Below are positions 6,415 to 15,257 of a stretch of 64,000 nucleotides of DNA, one piece after another (position 1 is the stretch's first letter; each line of letters opens with the position of its first letter). Both the position numbers and the translations under genes were made by a program. This DNA is from Pseudomonas sp. Q1-7 (lineage in GTDB: Bacteria > Pseudomonadota > Gammaproteobacteria > Pseudomonadales > Pseudomonadaceae), in the NCBI RefSeq assembly GCF_028010285.1, contig NZ_CP116304.1:2124501-2188500 (forward strand), written 5' to 3'. The notes under the pieces are model-generated. The model searched no databases. It was not told the DNA's origin and worked only from the letters and a program-made list of their open reading frames with translations.

Positions 6415-7790
6415 CCCGCCGTTGGCAGCGGTTCTACCGGCGCCTCGGCGCGTCCCTGCGGGTACGCCTGATGCTGAGTGCCGCCTTCATGGCGGTGCTG
6501 TTCATGCTGGCGCTGCTGCCGGCGTTGCGCGGGGCTTTCGTCATTGCCCTGGAGCAGTCCATCCAGCAACGCCTGGCGGCTGACGCCAGTGCCTTGATCG
6601 CGGCGGCGCGGGTGGAGAATGGCCGCCTGACGATGCCCGACAAGCTGCCCAACGAAGAATTCGACAACCTCGATGCCAAGCAGCTGGGCTACATCTACGA
6701 CAGCCAGGGGCGGCTGGTCTGGCAGTCCCGTTCCTCGCGGGACGAACGCCTGGACTACCGGCCGAGGTACGACGGCCAGACCCATGAGTTCCTGCAGATC
6801 GACGATGGTGGGGGGCGCACGTTCTTCGTCTATGACGTGGAGGTGGACCTGCTGCGCGGGCAGAAGGCGGCCTACAGCATCGTCACCATGCAGCCGTTCA
6901 GCGACTACCAGGGTATGTACGACGGTTTCCTCCACCAACTGTACATCTGGCTGGGAGGCGCCTTGCTGGTCCTGCTGGGACTGCTCTGGTTCGGCCTCAC
7001 CTGGGGCTTTCGCAGCCTGCGCGGGCTGAGTGCCGAGCTGGACGACGTGGAGACCGGAAACCGCGACAGCTTGAGCGATGAGCATCCGCGCGAGCTGCTG
7101 CGCCTGACCAACTCCCTTAACCGCCTGCTGGACAGCGAGCGCCGCCAGCGCGAGCGTTACCGCCATTCCCTGGATGACCTGGCGCACAGCCTGAAGACGC
7201 CACTGTCGGTGCTGCAGGGCGTCAGCGAAACCCTCGCCGCGAGGTCGTCCGATCGCGAGCAGGCGCGGGTGCTGCAGGGCCAGATCGAACGCATGAGCCA
7301 GCAGATCGGCTACCAGTTGCAGCGCGCCAGCCTGCGCAAGAGCGGCCTGGTGCGCCATCGCGTGCAACTGGCGCCGCTCCTGGACACCCTCTGCGATGCC
7401 CTGGACAAGGTCTACCGGGACAAGCGCGTGCATGTGGTACGGCATTTCGACAAGGGACTTTGGGTGCCGATGGAGCAGGGCGCCCTGCTGGAGCTGCTTG
7501 GCAATCTGCTGGAGAACGCCTTCCGCCTGTGCCTGGGCGAAATCCATGTCAGCGCCCGGGTGCGCGATGGCTATTGCGAACTCAAGGTCGAGGATGACGG
7601 CCCGGGCGTGCCGGTGGACCAGCGCGAGCGCATCCTCAAGCGCGGCGAGCGCCTGGATGCCCAGCATCCGGGGCAGGGCATCGGCACCGCGGTGGTCAAG
7701 GACATCATCGAGAGTTACGAGGGCGAGCTGTATCTCGACGAATCGGCCCTGGGTGGCGCGGAGTTCCGAATCCGCTTTCCAGTGCTCTGA
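6411..7790 (+). CDS. phoQ: Sensor histidine kinase PhoQ
   Basis: Membrane kinase sensing divalent cations and cationic peptides; 459 residues. TM1 is at about 20-42, followed by a periplasmic PhoQ sensor region with acidic stretches (for example LQIDDGGG), then TM2 at about 180-200. HisKA has phospho-acceptor His259 in DDLAHSLKTPL. The HATPase has NLLENAFRLC, VEDDGPGVP and GQGIGTAVV. Overlap with phoP and position after oprH make the assignment secure. It ends about 135 bp before the convergent AraC-type gene, with dispersed repeats between. Confidence 0.93.
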   Translation: MTRRWQRFYRRLGASLRVRLMLSAAFMAVLFMLALLPALRGAFVIALEQSIQQRLAADASALIAAARVENGRLTMPDKLPNEEFDNLDAKQLGYIYDSQGRLVWQSRSSRDERLDYRPRYDGQTHEFLQIDDGGGRTFFVYDVEVDLLRGQKAAYSIVTMQPFSDYQGMYDGFLHQLYIWLGGALLVLLGLLWFGLTWGFRSLRGLSAELDDVETGNRDSLSDEHPRELLRLTNSLNRLLDSERRQRERYRHSLDDLAHSLKTPLSVLQGVSETLAARSSDREQARVLQGQIERMSQQIGYQLQRASLRKSGLVRHRVQLAPLLDTLCDALDKVYRDKRVHVVRHFDKGLWVPMEQGALLELLGNLLENAFRLCLGEIHVSARVRDGYCELKVEDDGPGVPVDQRERILKRGERLDAQHPGQGIGTAVVKDIIESYEGELYLDESALGGAEFRIRFPVL

Positions 7791-7810
7791 GCGCTGCCGG
7801 CCGGTTTTCT

Positions 7811-7831
7811 TGTGGGGGCGAGTTCATTCGC
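7811..7831 (+). repeat. REP-type repeat unit
   Basis: TGTGGGGGCGAGTTCATTCGC closely resembles the unit at 3877-3897 and the inverted unit ending at 3976. It lies between the convergent phoQ and AraC-type genes. Confidence 0.55.
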
Positions 7832-7889
7832 GATGGGTAGCAACGCTGCCCCGTCGGTGCCGAGCCGGCGAGGCCTTGCGATGCGGAGT

Positions 7890-7931
7890 AATGCGTCTTG
7901 TCGGGCTTCGTTCCTCGGCCCAACCTACGGC
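7890..7931. repeat. Dispersed CCCAACCTACGG-type repeat
   Basis: GTCTTGTCGGGCTTCGTTC followed by CTCGGCCCAACCTACGG resembles the ends of the two 85-bp repeats at 28425 and 28550 (TTGGGTTTCGTGCCTCAACCC, then AACCTACGG). It is a degenerate copy of the same intergenic repeat family and runs into the 3' end of the AraC-type gene. Confidence 0.5.
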
Positions 7932-8929
7932 AGGACTTCCTGCGCCCGGTAGGCCCCCGGTGTCAGCCCCGTCCACTTCTTGAATGCCCGGTGGAAGGCC
8001 GAGGGCTCGGAGAAGCCGAGCTGTTCGGCGATGTCCTGGATCGAAAGCTCGTCGCGCCCCAGGTGGTAGATGGCCAGGTCGCGGCGCAGGTGATCCTTCA
8101 ACTCCTGGAAGCTCGAGCCTTCTTCCCGCAGGTGCCGGCGCAGGGTCTGCGGGCTGATGTGCAACTGCTGGGCGACCGCTTCCAGGTCGGGCCAGGTGCG
8201 GCAGTCGCGCCCCAGCAGACGGCGTATCTGGCTGATCAGGCTGTCGCCGCCATCGGGGCGGGCCAGGAGGTCGGCCGGGGAGTGTTCGAGGAAGTGCTTG
8301 AGGGTGCGCTCGTCCTGCAGCAGCGGCATGGCCAGGTAGCGGGCATGGAAGCGCAGGCTGATGCGCGGCGCGGCGAAATGCCGAGTGGTGGGGAAGAGCA
8401 GCTCGTATTCGCTGGCATGGGCCGGTTCGGCGTAGCTGAACGTGGCTTCTTCCAGGCGGATGCGCTGGCCGATCAGCCAACTGGCCAGGCGATGCCAGAT
8501 CACCAGCAGGCTTTCCACCAGGAAATGGTCCGGGTCGCGCAGCGTGGCGTCATCCACCGTCAGTACGGCGCTGTCGCCATCCCGCTCCAGCTGGATGCGC
8601 GGGCCGTCGGGAAACAATCCATAGAAGAGGGTGCCCCGGATCAGGGCCTTTTCCAGGGTCCGGCAGTGGATGATGGCGTGGCACATCATCGCGAAGGTCC
8701 CGCGCTTGCTGCGCTGCTGGCCGAAGCCCATGTACTCGTCGTCGAGGGTTTCCCAGAGCACTTGCATCAGCCGTGCGAACTGCTCGGGGGCGACGCGTGC
8801 GCGGGGTTCTTCGAGAAGCGCCGGCTGGATGCCGGCGCTGCGCAGCAGTGGCACGCACGCCATGCCAAGTCCCTCGGCACCGCGCAGCGCGGCCCGGACG
8901 AAATGACTGGCGATGGTGCGTTCGCGCAT
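7925..8929 (-). CDS. AraC-family transcriptional regulator (arabinose-binding-type N-domain)
   Basis: Regulator of about 334 residues. The N-terminal two-thirds resembles the AraC_arabinose_bind domain of Pseudomonas regulators, with MMCHAIIHCRTLEKALIRG. The C-terminal AraC HTH pair spans about 235-330 (VAQQLHISPQTLRRHLREEG; IAEQLGFSEPSAFHRAFKKW; TGLTPGAYR). The start at 8929 (MRERTIASHF) is chosen because sequence upstream is Pro/Arg-rich and uncharacteristic, although the ribosome site is weak. It is divergent from dctA across 323 bp. It may respond to a small organic acid or amino acid, but this class has no reliable link to dicarboxylate transport. Confidence 0.85.
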   Translation of the reverse strand: MRERTIASHFVRAALRGAEGLGMACVPLLRSAGIQPALLEEPRARVAPEQFARLMQVLWETLDDEYMGFGQQRSKRGTFAMMCHAIIHCRTLEKALIRGTLFYGLFPDGPRIQLERDGDSAVLTVDDATLRDPDHFLVESLLVIWHRLASWLIGQRIRLEEATFSYAEPAHASEYELLFPTTRHFAAPRISLRFHARYLAMPLLQDERTLKHFLEHSPADLLARPDGGDSLISQIRRLLGRDCRTWPDLEAVAQQLHISPQTLRRHLREEGSSFQELKDHLRRDLAIYHLGRDELSIQDIAEQLGFSEPSAFHRAFKKWTGLTPGAYRAQEVLP

Positions 8930-8995
8930 GGGCGGGTTCCGGAGTCGGGAAGGCGAATGGTAGGGCGGTGATCGAAGCGTCCACAAGGGTTGGCG

Positions 8996-9033
8996 TGGCG
9001 GAAATCCCCCTCGGGCCTTGGCGGGAATCCGCC
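8996..9033 (+). promoter_or_regulatory. Tandem enhancer-like sites upstream of the sigma54 promoter
   Basis: TGGCGGAAATCCCCC (8996-9010) and TGGCGGGAATCCGCC (9019-9033) match at 13 of 15 positions. The second contains a perfect inverted repeat, GGCGG-GAAT-CCGCC. They lie about 75-110 bp upstream of the -24 element, where activators such as DctD bind. Assignment to DctD is inferred. Confidence 0.5.
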
Positions 9034-9067
9034 CTGAGGCCTGGCCATGCTTCACGTGTTTTGTTTT

Positions 9068-9080
9068 TAAGTTGTTGAAA
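9068..9080 (-). promoter_or_regulatory. IHF-type site
   Basis: On the minus strand TTTCAACAACTTA matches WATCAANNNNTTR at all but one position. It lies inside an A+T-rich block between the enhancer-like sites and the sigma54 promoter, as expected for DNA bending. Confidence 0.5.
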
Positions 9081-9107
9081 TATAAGTATTTTTATAAATT
9101 CAGAGAC

Positions 9108-9124
9108 TTGGCACAGCGACTGCT
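9108..9124 (+). promoter_or_regulatory. Sigma54 (RpoN) promoter of dctA
   Basis: TTGGCAC-N6-TGCT, with the invariant GG (9110-9111) and GC (9122-9123) exactly 10 bp apart. dctA is a known RpoN/DctBD target in pseudomonads and rhizobia. Confidence 0.85.
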
Positions 9125-9252
9125 ATAGGGACAGTGCCGTCCATTCGACTGGACCGCACAACAACAAAAGTCTCCCAGACAGGGAGACGGGTCGATCACA
9201 GTGACGCCAGGCCGTATGGATCGGGTCGGGATCACTTGAAAGGAACACTGCC

Positions 9253-10548
9253 ATGTCCCGCCAGCCTTTCTACAAGAGCCTGTACGTCCAGGTCATCGTC
9301 GCCATTGCCATCGGCATCCTGCTGGGCCACTTCTTTCCGGAAACCGGTGTCGCCCTCAAACCCCTGGGTGACGGTTTCGTCAAACTGATCAAGATGGCCA
9401 TCGCGCCCATCATCTTCTGCACCGTGGTCAGCGGCATCGCCGGCATGCAGGACATGAAGTCGGTGGGCAAGACCGGCGGCTATGCGCTGCTGTACTTCGA
9501 AATCGTTTCCACCGTCGCGCTGATCATCGGCCTGGTGGTAGTCAACATCGTCCAGCCGGGCGTCGGCATGCACGTCGACCCCTCCACCCTGGACACCAAG
9601 GGTATCGCCGCCTTCGCCGCCGCCGGCGAACAGCAGAGCACCATCGCCTTCCTGCTCAATGTGATCCCCGGCACCATCGTCGGCGCCTTCGCCTCCGGTG
9701 ACATCCTGCAGGTGCTGTTCTTCTCGGTGATCTTCGCCTTCGCCCTGCAGCGCATGGGTGATTACGGCAAGCCGGTGCTGGAGTTCATCGACCGCATCGC
9801 CCACGTGATGTTCGGCATCATCAACATGATCATGAAGGTCGCCCCCATCGGTGCCTTCGGTGCCATGGCCTTCACCATCGGCCAGTACGGCGTGGGCTCG
9901 CTGGTGCAGCTCGGCCAACTGATGCTGTGCTTCTACATCACCTGCGTGTTCTTCATCCTGGTGGTCCTGGGCGGTATCGCCCGTGCCCACGGCTTCAGCA
10001 TCCTGCGTTTCATCCGCTACATCCGCGAGGAGCTGCTGATCGTGCTCGGCACCTCGTCGTCCGAGTCGGCCCTGCCGCGCATGCTGAACAAGATGGAGAA
10101 GCTGGGTGCCAACAAGTCCGTGGTCGGCTTGGTGATTCCCACCGGCTACTCCTTCAACCTGGACGGCACCTCCATCTACCTGACCATGGCGGCGGTGTTC
10201 ATCGCCCAGGCGACCGACACCCCCATGGACATCACCCACCAGCTGACCCTGCTGGCGGTGCTGCTGATCGCCTCCAAGGGCGCCGCCGGCGTCACCGGTT
10301 CCGGTTTCATCGTGCTGGCCGCCACCCTGTCTGCCGTTGGCCACCTGCCGGTCGCCGGCCTGGCGCTGATCCTCGGCATCGACCGCTTCATGTCCGAAGC
10401 CCGTGCCCTGACCAACCTGATCGGCAACGGCGTGGCCACCATCGTCGTCGCCAAGTGGTGCAAGCAACTGGACGAGAACACCCTGCAGAACGAGCTGGCG
10501 TCCGGCGGCAAGTCCGAAGCCGCCGCTGCGCCGCAGACCGCCGTCTGA
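9253..10548 (+). CDS. dctA: C4-dicarboxylate:cation symporter DctA
   Basis: Inner-membrane DAACS/SLC1-family transporter for succinate, fumarate and malate, 431 residues. Family motifs: [19 protein letters not shown] (HP1 region), [11 protein letters not shown] (serine-rich hairpin HP1), [12 protein letters not shown] in TM7, [10 protein letters not shown] in HP2, and [20 protein letters not shown] in TM8. Length matches the family. The ribosome site GAAAGGAAC precedes the ATG. It is monocistronic, with a sigma54 promoter upstream and a strong terminator downstream. DctB/DctD genes are not in this window. Confidence 0.95.
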   Translation: MSRQPFYKSLYVQVIVAIAIGILLGHFFPETGVALKPLGDGFVKLIKMAIAPIIFCTVVSGIAGMQDMKSVGKTGGYALLYFEIVSTVALIIGLVVVNIVQPGVGMHVDPSTLDTKGIAAFAAAGEQQSTIAFLLNVIPGTIVGAFASGDILQVLFFSVIFAFALQRMGDYGKPVLEFIDRIAHVMFGIINMIMKVAPIGAFGAMAFTIGQYGVGSLVQLGQLMLCFYITCVFFILVVLGGIARAHGFSILRFIRYIREELLIVLGTSSSESALPRMLNKMEKLGANKSVVGLVIPTGYSFNLDGTSIYLTMAAVFIAQATDTPMDITHQLTLLAVLLIASKGAAGVTGSGFIVLAATLSAVGHLPVAGLALILGIDRFMSEARALTNLIGNGVATIVVAKWCKQLDENTLQNELASGGKSEAAAAPQTAV

Positions 10549-10593
10549 TCGACCCACCGTTACAGCGTTCTCCTCCCGTCAGGAGACCTCTCC

Positions 10594-10622
10594 AGCCCGG
10601 CCCCCGCAGCCGGGCTTTTTTT
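10594..10622 (+). terminator. Rho-independent terminator of dctA
   Basis: AGCCCGGC, a seven-base loop, GCCGGGCT and a run of T, beginning 46 bp after the dctA stop. Confidence 0.88.
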
Positions 10623-10810
10623 CATCCCGGGAATGTGCCGGGACGGATCGGGCGGGCTCGTTGCGGGGTTTCGTAATCGTCCTATTCCGGAGGGTGCCGC
10701 CGGTTTGGAGAATCCTGGCGAGCGAGCGGCCCTGGCCGTTCGCCAGGCGTGTCGCCGCGCGACCGTCCCTTCACGTCCAATCCAACGTTCTGATTGAAGT
10801 AGACCCCACC

Positions 10811-11335
10811 ATGAAGAAAGCACTGCTAGCCCTGGCCCTGATATCCGCGACCCACCAAGCCTATGCGGCGGATATCCGATTCCAGGGTGAGATCGTCGAC
10901 GAAACCTGTTCGCTGGAAGTGAACGGCGTCGAAAGCCCAACCATCCTGCTGCCTTCCGTTTCCAGGAAAGAACTCGCGTCGCAGGGCCAGACCGCCGGTG
11001 AAGAGTATTTCACCCTGGTGCTCAAGGGCTGTAATGGCGCCACCGCGAGCCAGGGCCTGGTCGCCGCGTTCCTGCCCAATGGTGACGTCAACGCCCAGGG
11101 GCGCCTGCTGAACGGCGCCGCTGGCGGCAGTGAAAAGGTCAGCCTGGAACTGCGGGATGACACCACCCCGATCAACCTGGCTTCCAGCGACACCAACAAG
11201 GTCACCCTGGTGGAAGAGGGCGGCTCCACCTCCGGCGTCAGCAAGGTGCTGAACGTGCGCTACTACGCCGAGGCGTCGGGTCTGGAAGCCACTGCTGTGG
11301 AAGGTTCCGTGCAATACCTCATCCACTATCAGTGA
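10811..11335 (+). CDS. Type 1-like fimbrial subunit (orphan pilin)
   Basis: Secreted pilin-type protein of 174 residues. A Sec signal peptide (about 20 residues, ending AYA) precedes ADIRFQGEIVDETCSLEV, a typical N-terminal donor strand. Two cysteines (VDETCSL and LKGCNG) can form the family disulphide. The C-terminus ends in an alternating strand with penultimate Tyr (QYLIHYQ), the chaperone-recognised motif. No chaperone or usher gene is adjacent; the nearest are 9 kb away at 20096-25386 in an operon that itself lacks a major pilin. The ATG at 10811 directly precedes the signal peptide, but the ribosome site is poor. Confidence 0.83.
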   Translation: MKKALLALALISATHQAYAADIRFQGEIVDETCSLEVNGVESPTILLPSVSRKELASQGQTAGEEYFTLVLKGCNGATASQGLVAAFLPNGDVNAQGRLLNGAAGGSEKVSLELRDDTTPINLASSDTNKVTLVEEGGSTSGVSKVLNVRYYAEASGLEATAVEGSVQYLIHYQ

Positions 11336-11486
11336 GCCTTGCCCGAAATCCGCTGCCAACGAGGCGCGAATGCGCCTCACCGGTCGCCTGACCGATTGCG
11401 TCAACCCGGCTGAGCGCTTGCGTCATTGAGGGGCGCCGGCGCTGGCGCCTAACCTGCGGCACCACGTCGCCCCAGGGAGGCACGCC

Positions 11487-12626
11487 ATGCAGCGCATTCA
11501 TTTCGAGACCGAACACAACCTTTTCCGCGATGCTTTCCGCGCCTTCCTCGAAAAGGAAGTGGTGCCTCATCAGGAGGCGTGGGAAGACGCCGGCGTGGTG
11601 GATCGCGGCGTGTGGAAGAAGGCGGGGGAAATGGGCTTCCTGCTGCCCTGGGCGGACGAGGAATACGGCGGCGCCGGGCTCAAGGATTTCCGCTACGAGC
11701 AGATCATGGCCGAGGAACTGGCCTACATAAACGAGCCGGGCTTCATGATCCCGCTGCACTCGGCACTCTGCGGCCCCTACATCGCCGAGTACGGCAACGC
11801 CGAACAGAAGGCGCGCTTCCTGCCGGGGATCATCCGTGGCGAAACCATCCTCGCCGTGGCCATGACCGAGCCCGCCGCCGGCTCCGACCTGGCCGGCATG
11901 CGCACCACCGCGGTCGACAAGGGCGACCATTACCTGCTCAACGGTTCCAAGGTGTTCATCTCCAATGGCCTGCTGGCCGATGTGGTGATCGTCGCCGCCA
12001 AGACCGACCCGGCGAACAAGCACGCCATGGGCCTGTTCCTGGTGGAGCGTGGCATGGCGGGTTTCGAACGCGGCCGCAACCTGAAGAAGCTGGGCATGAA
12101 GAGCCAGGACACCGCCGAACTGTTCTTCAACAACGTCAAGGTGCCCAGGGAAAACCTGCTGGGCGACGCCAAGGGCGGCTTCTTCTACCTGATGAACATG
12201 CTCGCCCAGGAGCGCCTGACCAACGCCTGCGGCGCGGTCGCCGGCGCCGAGGCGGCGCTGCTCGCCACCATCGACTATGTGAAGGAACGCAAGGCCTTCG
12301 ACCGCCCCGTGGCGACCTTCCAGAACACCCGTTTCAAACTCGCCGAGATGCGCACCCAGATCGACGTCGCCCAGGTCTTCACCGACCGCTGCGTGATGGA
12401 TCACAACCAGAAGAAACTCACCCCGGAAGTGGCCGCCGAGGCCAAGCTGTTCACCACCGAGCTGCTGTGCAAGGTGGTGGACGAAGGCGTGCAGCTGCAC
12501 GGCGGCTGGGGCTATATGTGGGAGTACCCCATCTGCAGGATGTACGCGAACGCGCGCATCCAGCGCATCTTCGCCGGCACCTCGGAGATCATGAAAGAAA
12601 TCATCAGCCGCGGCATGAAGCTCTGA
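11487..12626 (+). CDS. Acyl-CoA dehydrogenase
   Basis: FAD-dependent alpha,beta-dehydrogenase of acyl-CoA thioesters, 379 residues (family 380-400). Motifs: AVAMTEPAAGSDLAGMRTTA (FAD/substrate binding), NGSKVFISNG, RPVATFQNTRFKLAEM and the C-terminal QLHGGWGYMWEYPICRMYAN with FAGTSEIMKE. The ribosome site CAGGGAGG precedes the ATG. First gene of a four-gene rightward cluster with an amidohydrolase-fold protein, an acyl-CoA ligase and a CoA-transferase. Together they suggest activation and oxidation of an unidentified organic acid. Substrate chain length cannot be set from sequence. Confidence 0.9.
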   Translation: MQRIHFETEHNLFRDAFRAFLEKEVVPHQEAWEDAGVVDRGVWKKAGEMGFLLPWADEEYGGAGLKDFRYEQIMAEELAYINEPGFMIPLHSALCGPYIAEYGNAEQKARFLPGIIRGETILAVAMTEPAAGSDLAGMRTTAVDKGDHYLLNGSKVFISNGLLADVVIVAAKTDPANKHAMGLFLVERGMAGFERGRNLKKLGMKSQDTAELFFNNVKVPRENLLGDAKGGFFYLMNMLAQERLTNACGAVAGAEAALLATIDYVKERKAFDRPVATFQNTRFKLAEMRTQIDVAQVFTDRCVMDHNQKKLTPEVAAEAKLFTTELLCKVVDEGVQLHGGWGYMWEYPICRMYANARIQRIFAGTSEIMKEIISRGMKL

Positions 12627-12710
12627 GGCCATTGCCATCCGGCTGGATCGACGAAGCGCGCGCCAGCCTGGCGCAACCTAGACGCAGGGCAATCATCGGA
12701 GGAGTAGATC

Positions 12711-13538
12711 ATGTCCAGAATCGGCGCCATCGACGCCTGGGCCCAGTTGGCCACCGGCCGCACCCGCGAACTGATTCCAGAAGCCGTGCGGCTGTTCGAG
12801 AAGTCAGGCACCACGGCCCTGCTCGACAAGGGCCTGAGCCCAGAGGAAACGGTGGCTGAGATGGACCGCGCCGGCATCGACAAACTGATGGTCAGTGCCT
12901 GGTGCAGGCCCGAGCGCTGGGTCAGCACGAATGACGAAGTGGCCGAGTACACCCGTGCCTACCCCGACCGCTTCGTCGGCGTCGCCGCGGTGGACATGAG
13001 CAAGCCCATGGCCGCCCTGCGCGAACTGGAGCGGGCGGTGACCGAGCTGGGCTTCAAGGCGCTGCGGGTGGTGCCCTGGCTGTGGAAACTGCCGCCCAAC
13101 CACCGCCTCTATTACCCGCTTTACGTGAAGTGTGTCGAGCTGGACATCCCGTTCTGCACCCAGGTCGGCCACACCGGTCCGCTGATGCCTTCGGAGACCG
13201 GGCGCCCGGTACCCTACCTGGACGACGTGGCGCTGGATTTCCCCGAGCTGCGCATCGTCGCCGGGCATATCGGCCACCCCTGGACCGAGGAAATGATCGG
13301 GGTCGCGTGGAAGCACGACAACATCTACATCGACACCTCCGCCTACCTGCCACGCTATTACCCCCAGGCACTGCTGCAGTACATGAAGAGCTATGGCCAG
13401 GACAAGGTGCTGTTCGGCAGCAACTTCCCGCAGCTGTCGCTGGCCCGCTGCATGGAGCAGGTGGATGAACTGGACCTGCCGGCTGCCGCGAAGGAAAAAT
13501 TCCTTCACGGCAACGCAAGACGGGTGTTCAAGCTCTAG
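12711..13538 (+). CDS. Amidohydrolase-2-like TIM-barrel protein with a degenerate metal site
   Basis: Protein of 275 residues in the amidohydrolase_2 superfamily (decarboxylase/hydratase type). Conserved fold motifs are visible: QVGHTGP with His154, VAGHIGHPW with His186 and His189, and YIDTSAYL. Two hallmarks are altered. The N-terminal D-x-H-x-H metal motif is absent (AIDAWAQLA), and the catalytic Asp of the GSDFP-type motif is Asn238 (LFGSNFPQLS). Metal use and chemistry are therefore uncertain. It lies 84 bp after the acyl-CoA dehydrogenase, with a ribosome site (ATCGGAGGAG), and is cotranscribed with the ligase and CoA-transferase. Confidence 0.82.
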   Translation: MSRIGAIDAWAQLATGRTRELIPEAVRLFEKSGTTALLDKGLSPEETVAEMDRAGIDKLMVSAWCRPERWVSTNDEVAEYTRAYPDRFVGVAAVDMSKPMAALRELERAVTELGFKALRVVPWLWKLPPNHRLYYPLYVKCVELDIPFCTQVGHTGPLMPSETGRPVPYLDDVALDFPELRIVAGHIGHPWTEEMIGVAWKHDNIYIDTSAYLPRYYPQALLQYMKSYGQDKVLFGSNFPQLSLARCMEQVDELDLPAAAKEKFLHGNARRVFKL

Positions 13539-13591
13539 AGTGCTGAGGCACCACGCCGATAAGCCGACAACAAGAACAAGAGGGCCGAGCA

Positions 13592-15229
13592 TTGAGCGAA
13601 GCACTTCCGTTGCAGCGTTTCGCCCATTGGGTGGCGAACCAGCCGGATCGCGTCTGGTTGCGCCAGCCGGTGGCGCGAACCTGGTATCCCATCACCTGGC
13701 GCGAGGCCGACGACCGCGCCCGGCGCCTGGCCAGCGCGTTGCGCGCCCTGGGCTGCGAGCCGGGCGACCGGGTGGCGATCCTGGCGAAGAACTGCGCCGA
13801 ATGGGTGCTGAGCGACATGGCGATCATGCTCGCCGGGCTGGTCAGCGTGCCGCTCTACCCGCTGCAGTCGGCGGAGAGCATCCATTACGTGCTGCGCCAT
13901 TCGGCCTGCAAGGCGATCATCCTCGGCAAGCTGGATGATGCCGAGCGCCTGGAACCCGGCATCCCCGCCGACGTGGTGCGCATCGCCATGCCCTATCCCA
14001 CCCTGCGCGCCGACCATGACTGGGGTGAGCTGCTGGCCCGCCATGACCCCCTGCGAGAGACCCATGTACAGCGGCCGGACGACCTGCTCAGCATCCTCTA
14101 CACCTCCGGCACCACCGGCCAGCCCAAGGGTGTGATGCAGACGGCGCGGGCGTTCGCCTTCGCTTCCAGCCGCGCGGTGAGGGAGATGGGCCTGGGGGAG
14201 GAAACCCGCTTCTTCTCCTACCTGCCGCTGTCCCACGCCGCCGAGCGCTTCCTGGTGGAAACCAACAGCCTCTACTGCGGTGGCAGCATCGCCTTCACCG
14301 AATCCCTGGAAACCTTCGCCGAGGACCTGCGCGACGTGCGGCCCACCCTGTTTTTCTCGGTGCCACGCCTGTGGACGCGCTTCCAGCAGGGCGTGCTGGA
14401 GAAGCTGCCGCAATCAAGGCTCGACCGCCTGCTGCGCCTCCCGCTGCTGGGCCGCCTGGTGGCCTGGAAGGTCCGTCGCGGCCTGGGGTTGGACCGGGCG
14501 CGGGTGCTGATCAGTGGCGCGGCGCCCATTCCCGTGGCACTGCTGGAGTGGTACCGGCGCATCGGCCTGATCCTCTGCGAGGGCTATGGCATGACCGAGA
14601 ACTTCGCCTACGGCAACTTCAACCGGCCCGGGCAGGTGCGTTTCGGCAGCGTCGGCCGGGTAATGCCCGACAACGAACTGCGTATCGCCGACGATGGCGA
14701 AATCCTCTACCGCAGCCCGTCGCTGATGGCCGGCTATTACCTGGAGCCGGAGAAGAGCGCGGAGTCCCTGCGTGATGGCTGGCTGCACACCGGCGACAAG
14801 GGCGAGATCGACGGCGACGGCTACCTGCGCATCACCGGCCGGGTGAAGGACATCTTCAAGACCAGCAAGGGCAAGTACGTGGCGCCGGCACCCATCGAGG
14901 GGGAAATCGCCAAGAGCCTCTGGGTGGAGCAGGTCTGCCTGATGGGCAGCGGCCTGGACCAGCCTCTGGCGCTGATCGAACTGAGCCCGGCGGCGCGCGA
15001 GCAGGCCAGGGCGAACGTGGAGGCCGACCTGCTCGCCACCCTGCGACAGCTCAACGGCAAGCTGTTGCCCCACGAGCGCGTCAGCCATTTGCTGCTGGTG
15101 CGCGAGCCCTGGACCGTGGACAACGGTTGCATGACCCCCACCATGAAAATCCGCCGTAGCGTGCTGGAAGCCCGTTATGCCTCGACGGCCGAACGCCTCG
15201 ATGCCCGCCAGGCGTTGCATTGGGAATGA
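13592..15229 (+). CDS. AMP-binding acyl-CoA ligase (long-chain-type)
   Basis: Adenylate-forming ligase of 545 residues that activates a carboxylic acid with ATP and CoA. Motifs: P-loop-like TSGTTGQPKGVMQ, GYGMTENFAYGN, LHTGDKGEIDGDGYLRITGR and the C-domain lysine region DIFKTSKGKYVAPAPIE. Overall layout resembles FadD15/ACSL-type long-chain ligases. A TTG start at 13592 is used; the ribosome site (AGAGGG) is modest. It starts 53 bp after the amidohydrolase-fold gene and is followed 28 bp later by the CoA-transferase. Confidence 0.88.
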   Translation: MSEALPLQRFAHWVANQPDRVWLRQPVARTWYPITWREADDRARRLASALRALGCEPGDRVAILAKNCAEWVLSDMAIMLAGLVSVPLYPLQSAESIHYVLRHSACKAIILGKLDDAERLEPGIPADVVRIAMPYPTLRADHDWGELLARHDPLRETHVQRPDDLLSILYTSGTTGQPKGVMQTARAFAFASSRAVREMGLGEETRFFSYLPLSHAAERFLVETNSLYCGGSIAFTESLETFAEDLRDVRPTLFFSVPRLWTRFQQGVLEKLPQSRLDRLLRLPLLGRLVAWKVRRGLGLDRARVLISGAAPIPVALLEWYRRIGLILCEGYGMTENFAYGNFNRPGQVRFGSVGRVMPDNELRIADDGEILYRSPSLMAGYYLEPEKSAESLRDGWLHTGDKGEIDGDGYLRITGRVKDIFKTSKGKYVAPAPIEGEIAKSLWVEQVCLMGSGLDQPLALIELSPAAREQARANVEADLLATLRQLNGKLLPHERVSHLLLVREPWTVDNGCMTPTMKIRRSVLEARYASTAERLDARQALHWE

Positions 15230-15257
15230 CCGCCAGAACCCCCGATCAGGAGTCGCC

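Larger units (their letters stand above)
8930..9252. other. Intergenic region between the AraC-type gene and dctA
   Basis: No gene is seen. It contains paired enhancer-like sites (8996-9033), an A+T-rich block with an IHF-type site (9055-9102) and a sigma54 promoter (9108-9124), leaving a dctA leader of about 120 nt. Confidence 0.75.

Noticed and set aside
11361-11378. Terminator after the orphan pilin gene (GAGGCGC/GCGCCTC)
   Set aside because: A hairpin is present but no T-run follows; too weak to call.
13592-15229. Acetyl-CoA synthetase for the AMP-binding gene
   Set aside because: The motif set and length fit long-chain FadD15/ACSL-type ligases better than acetyl-CoA synthetase.
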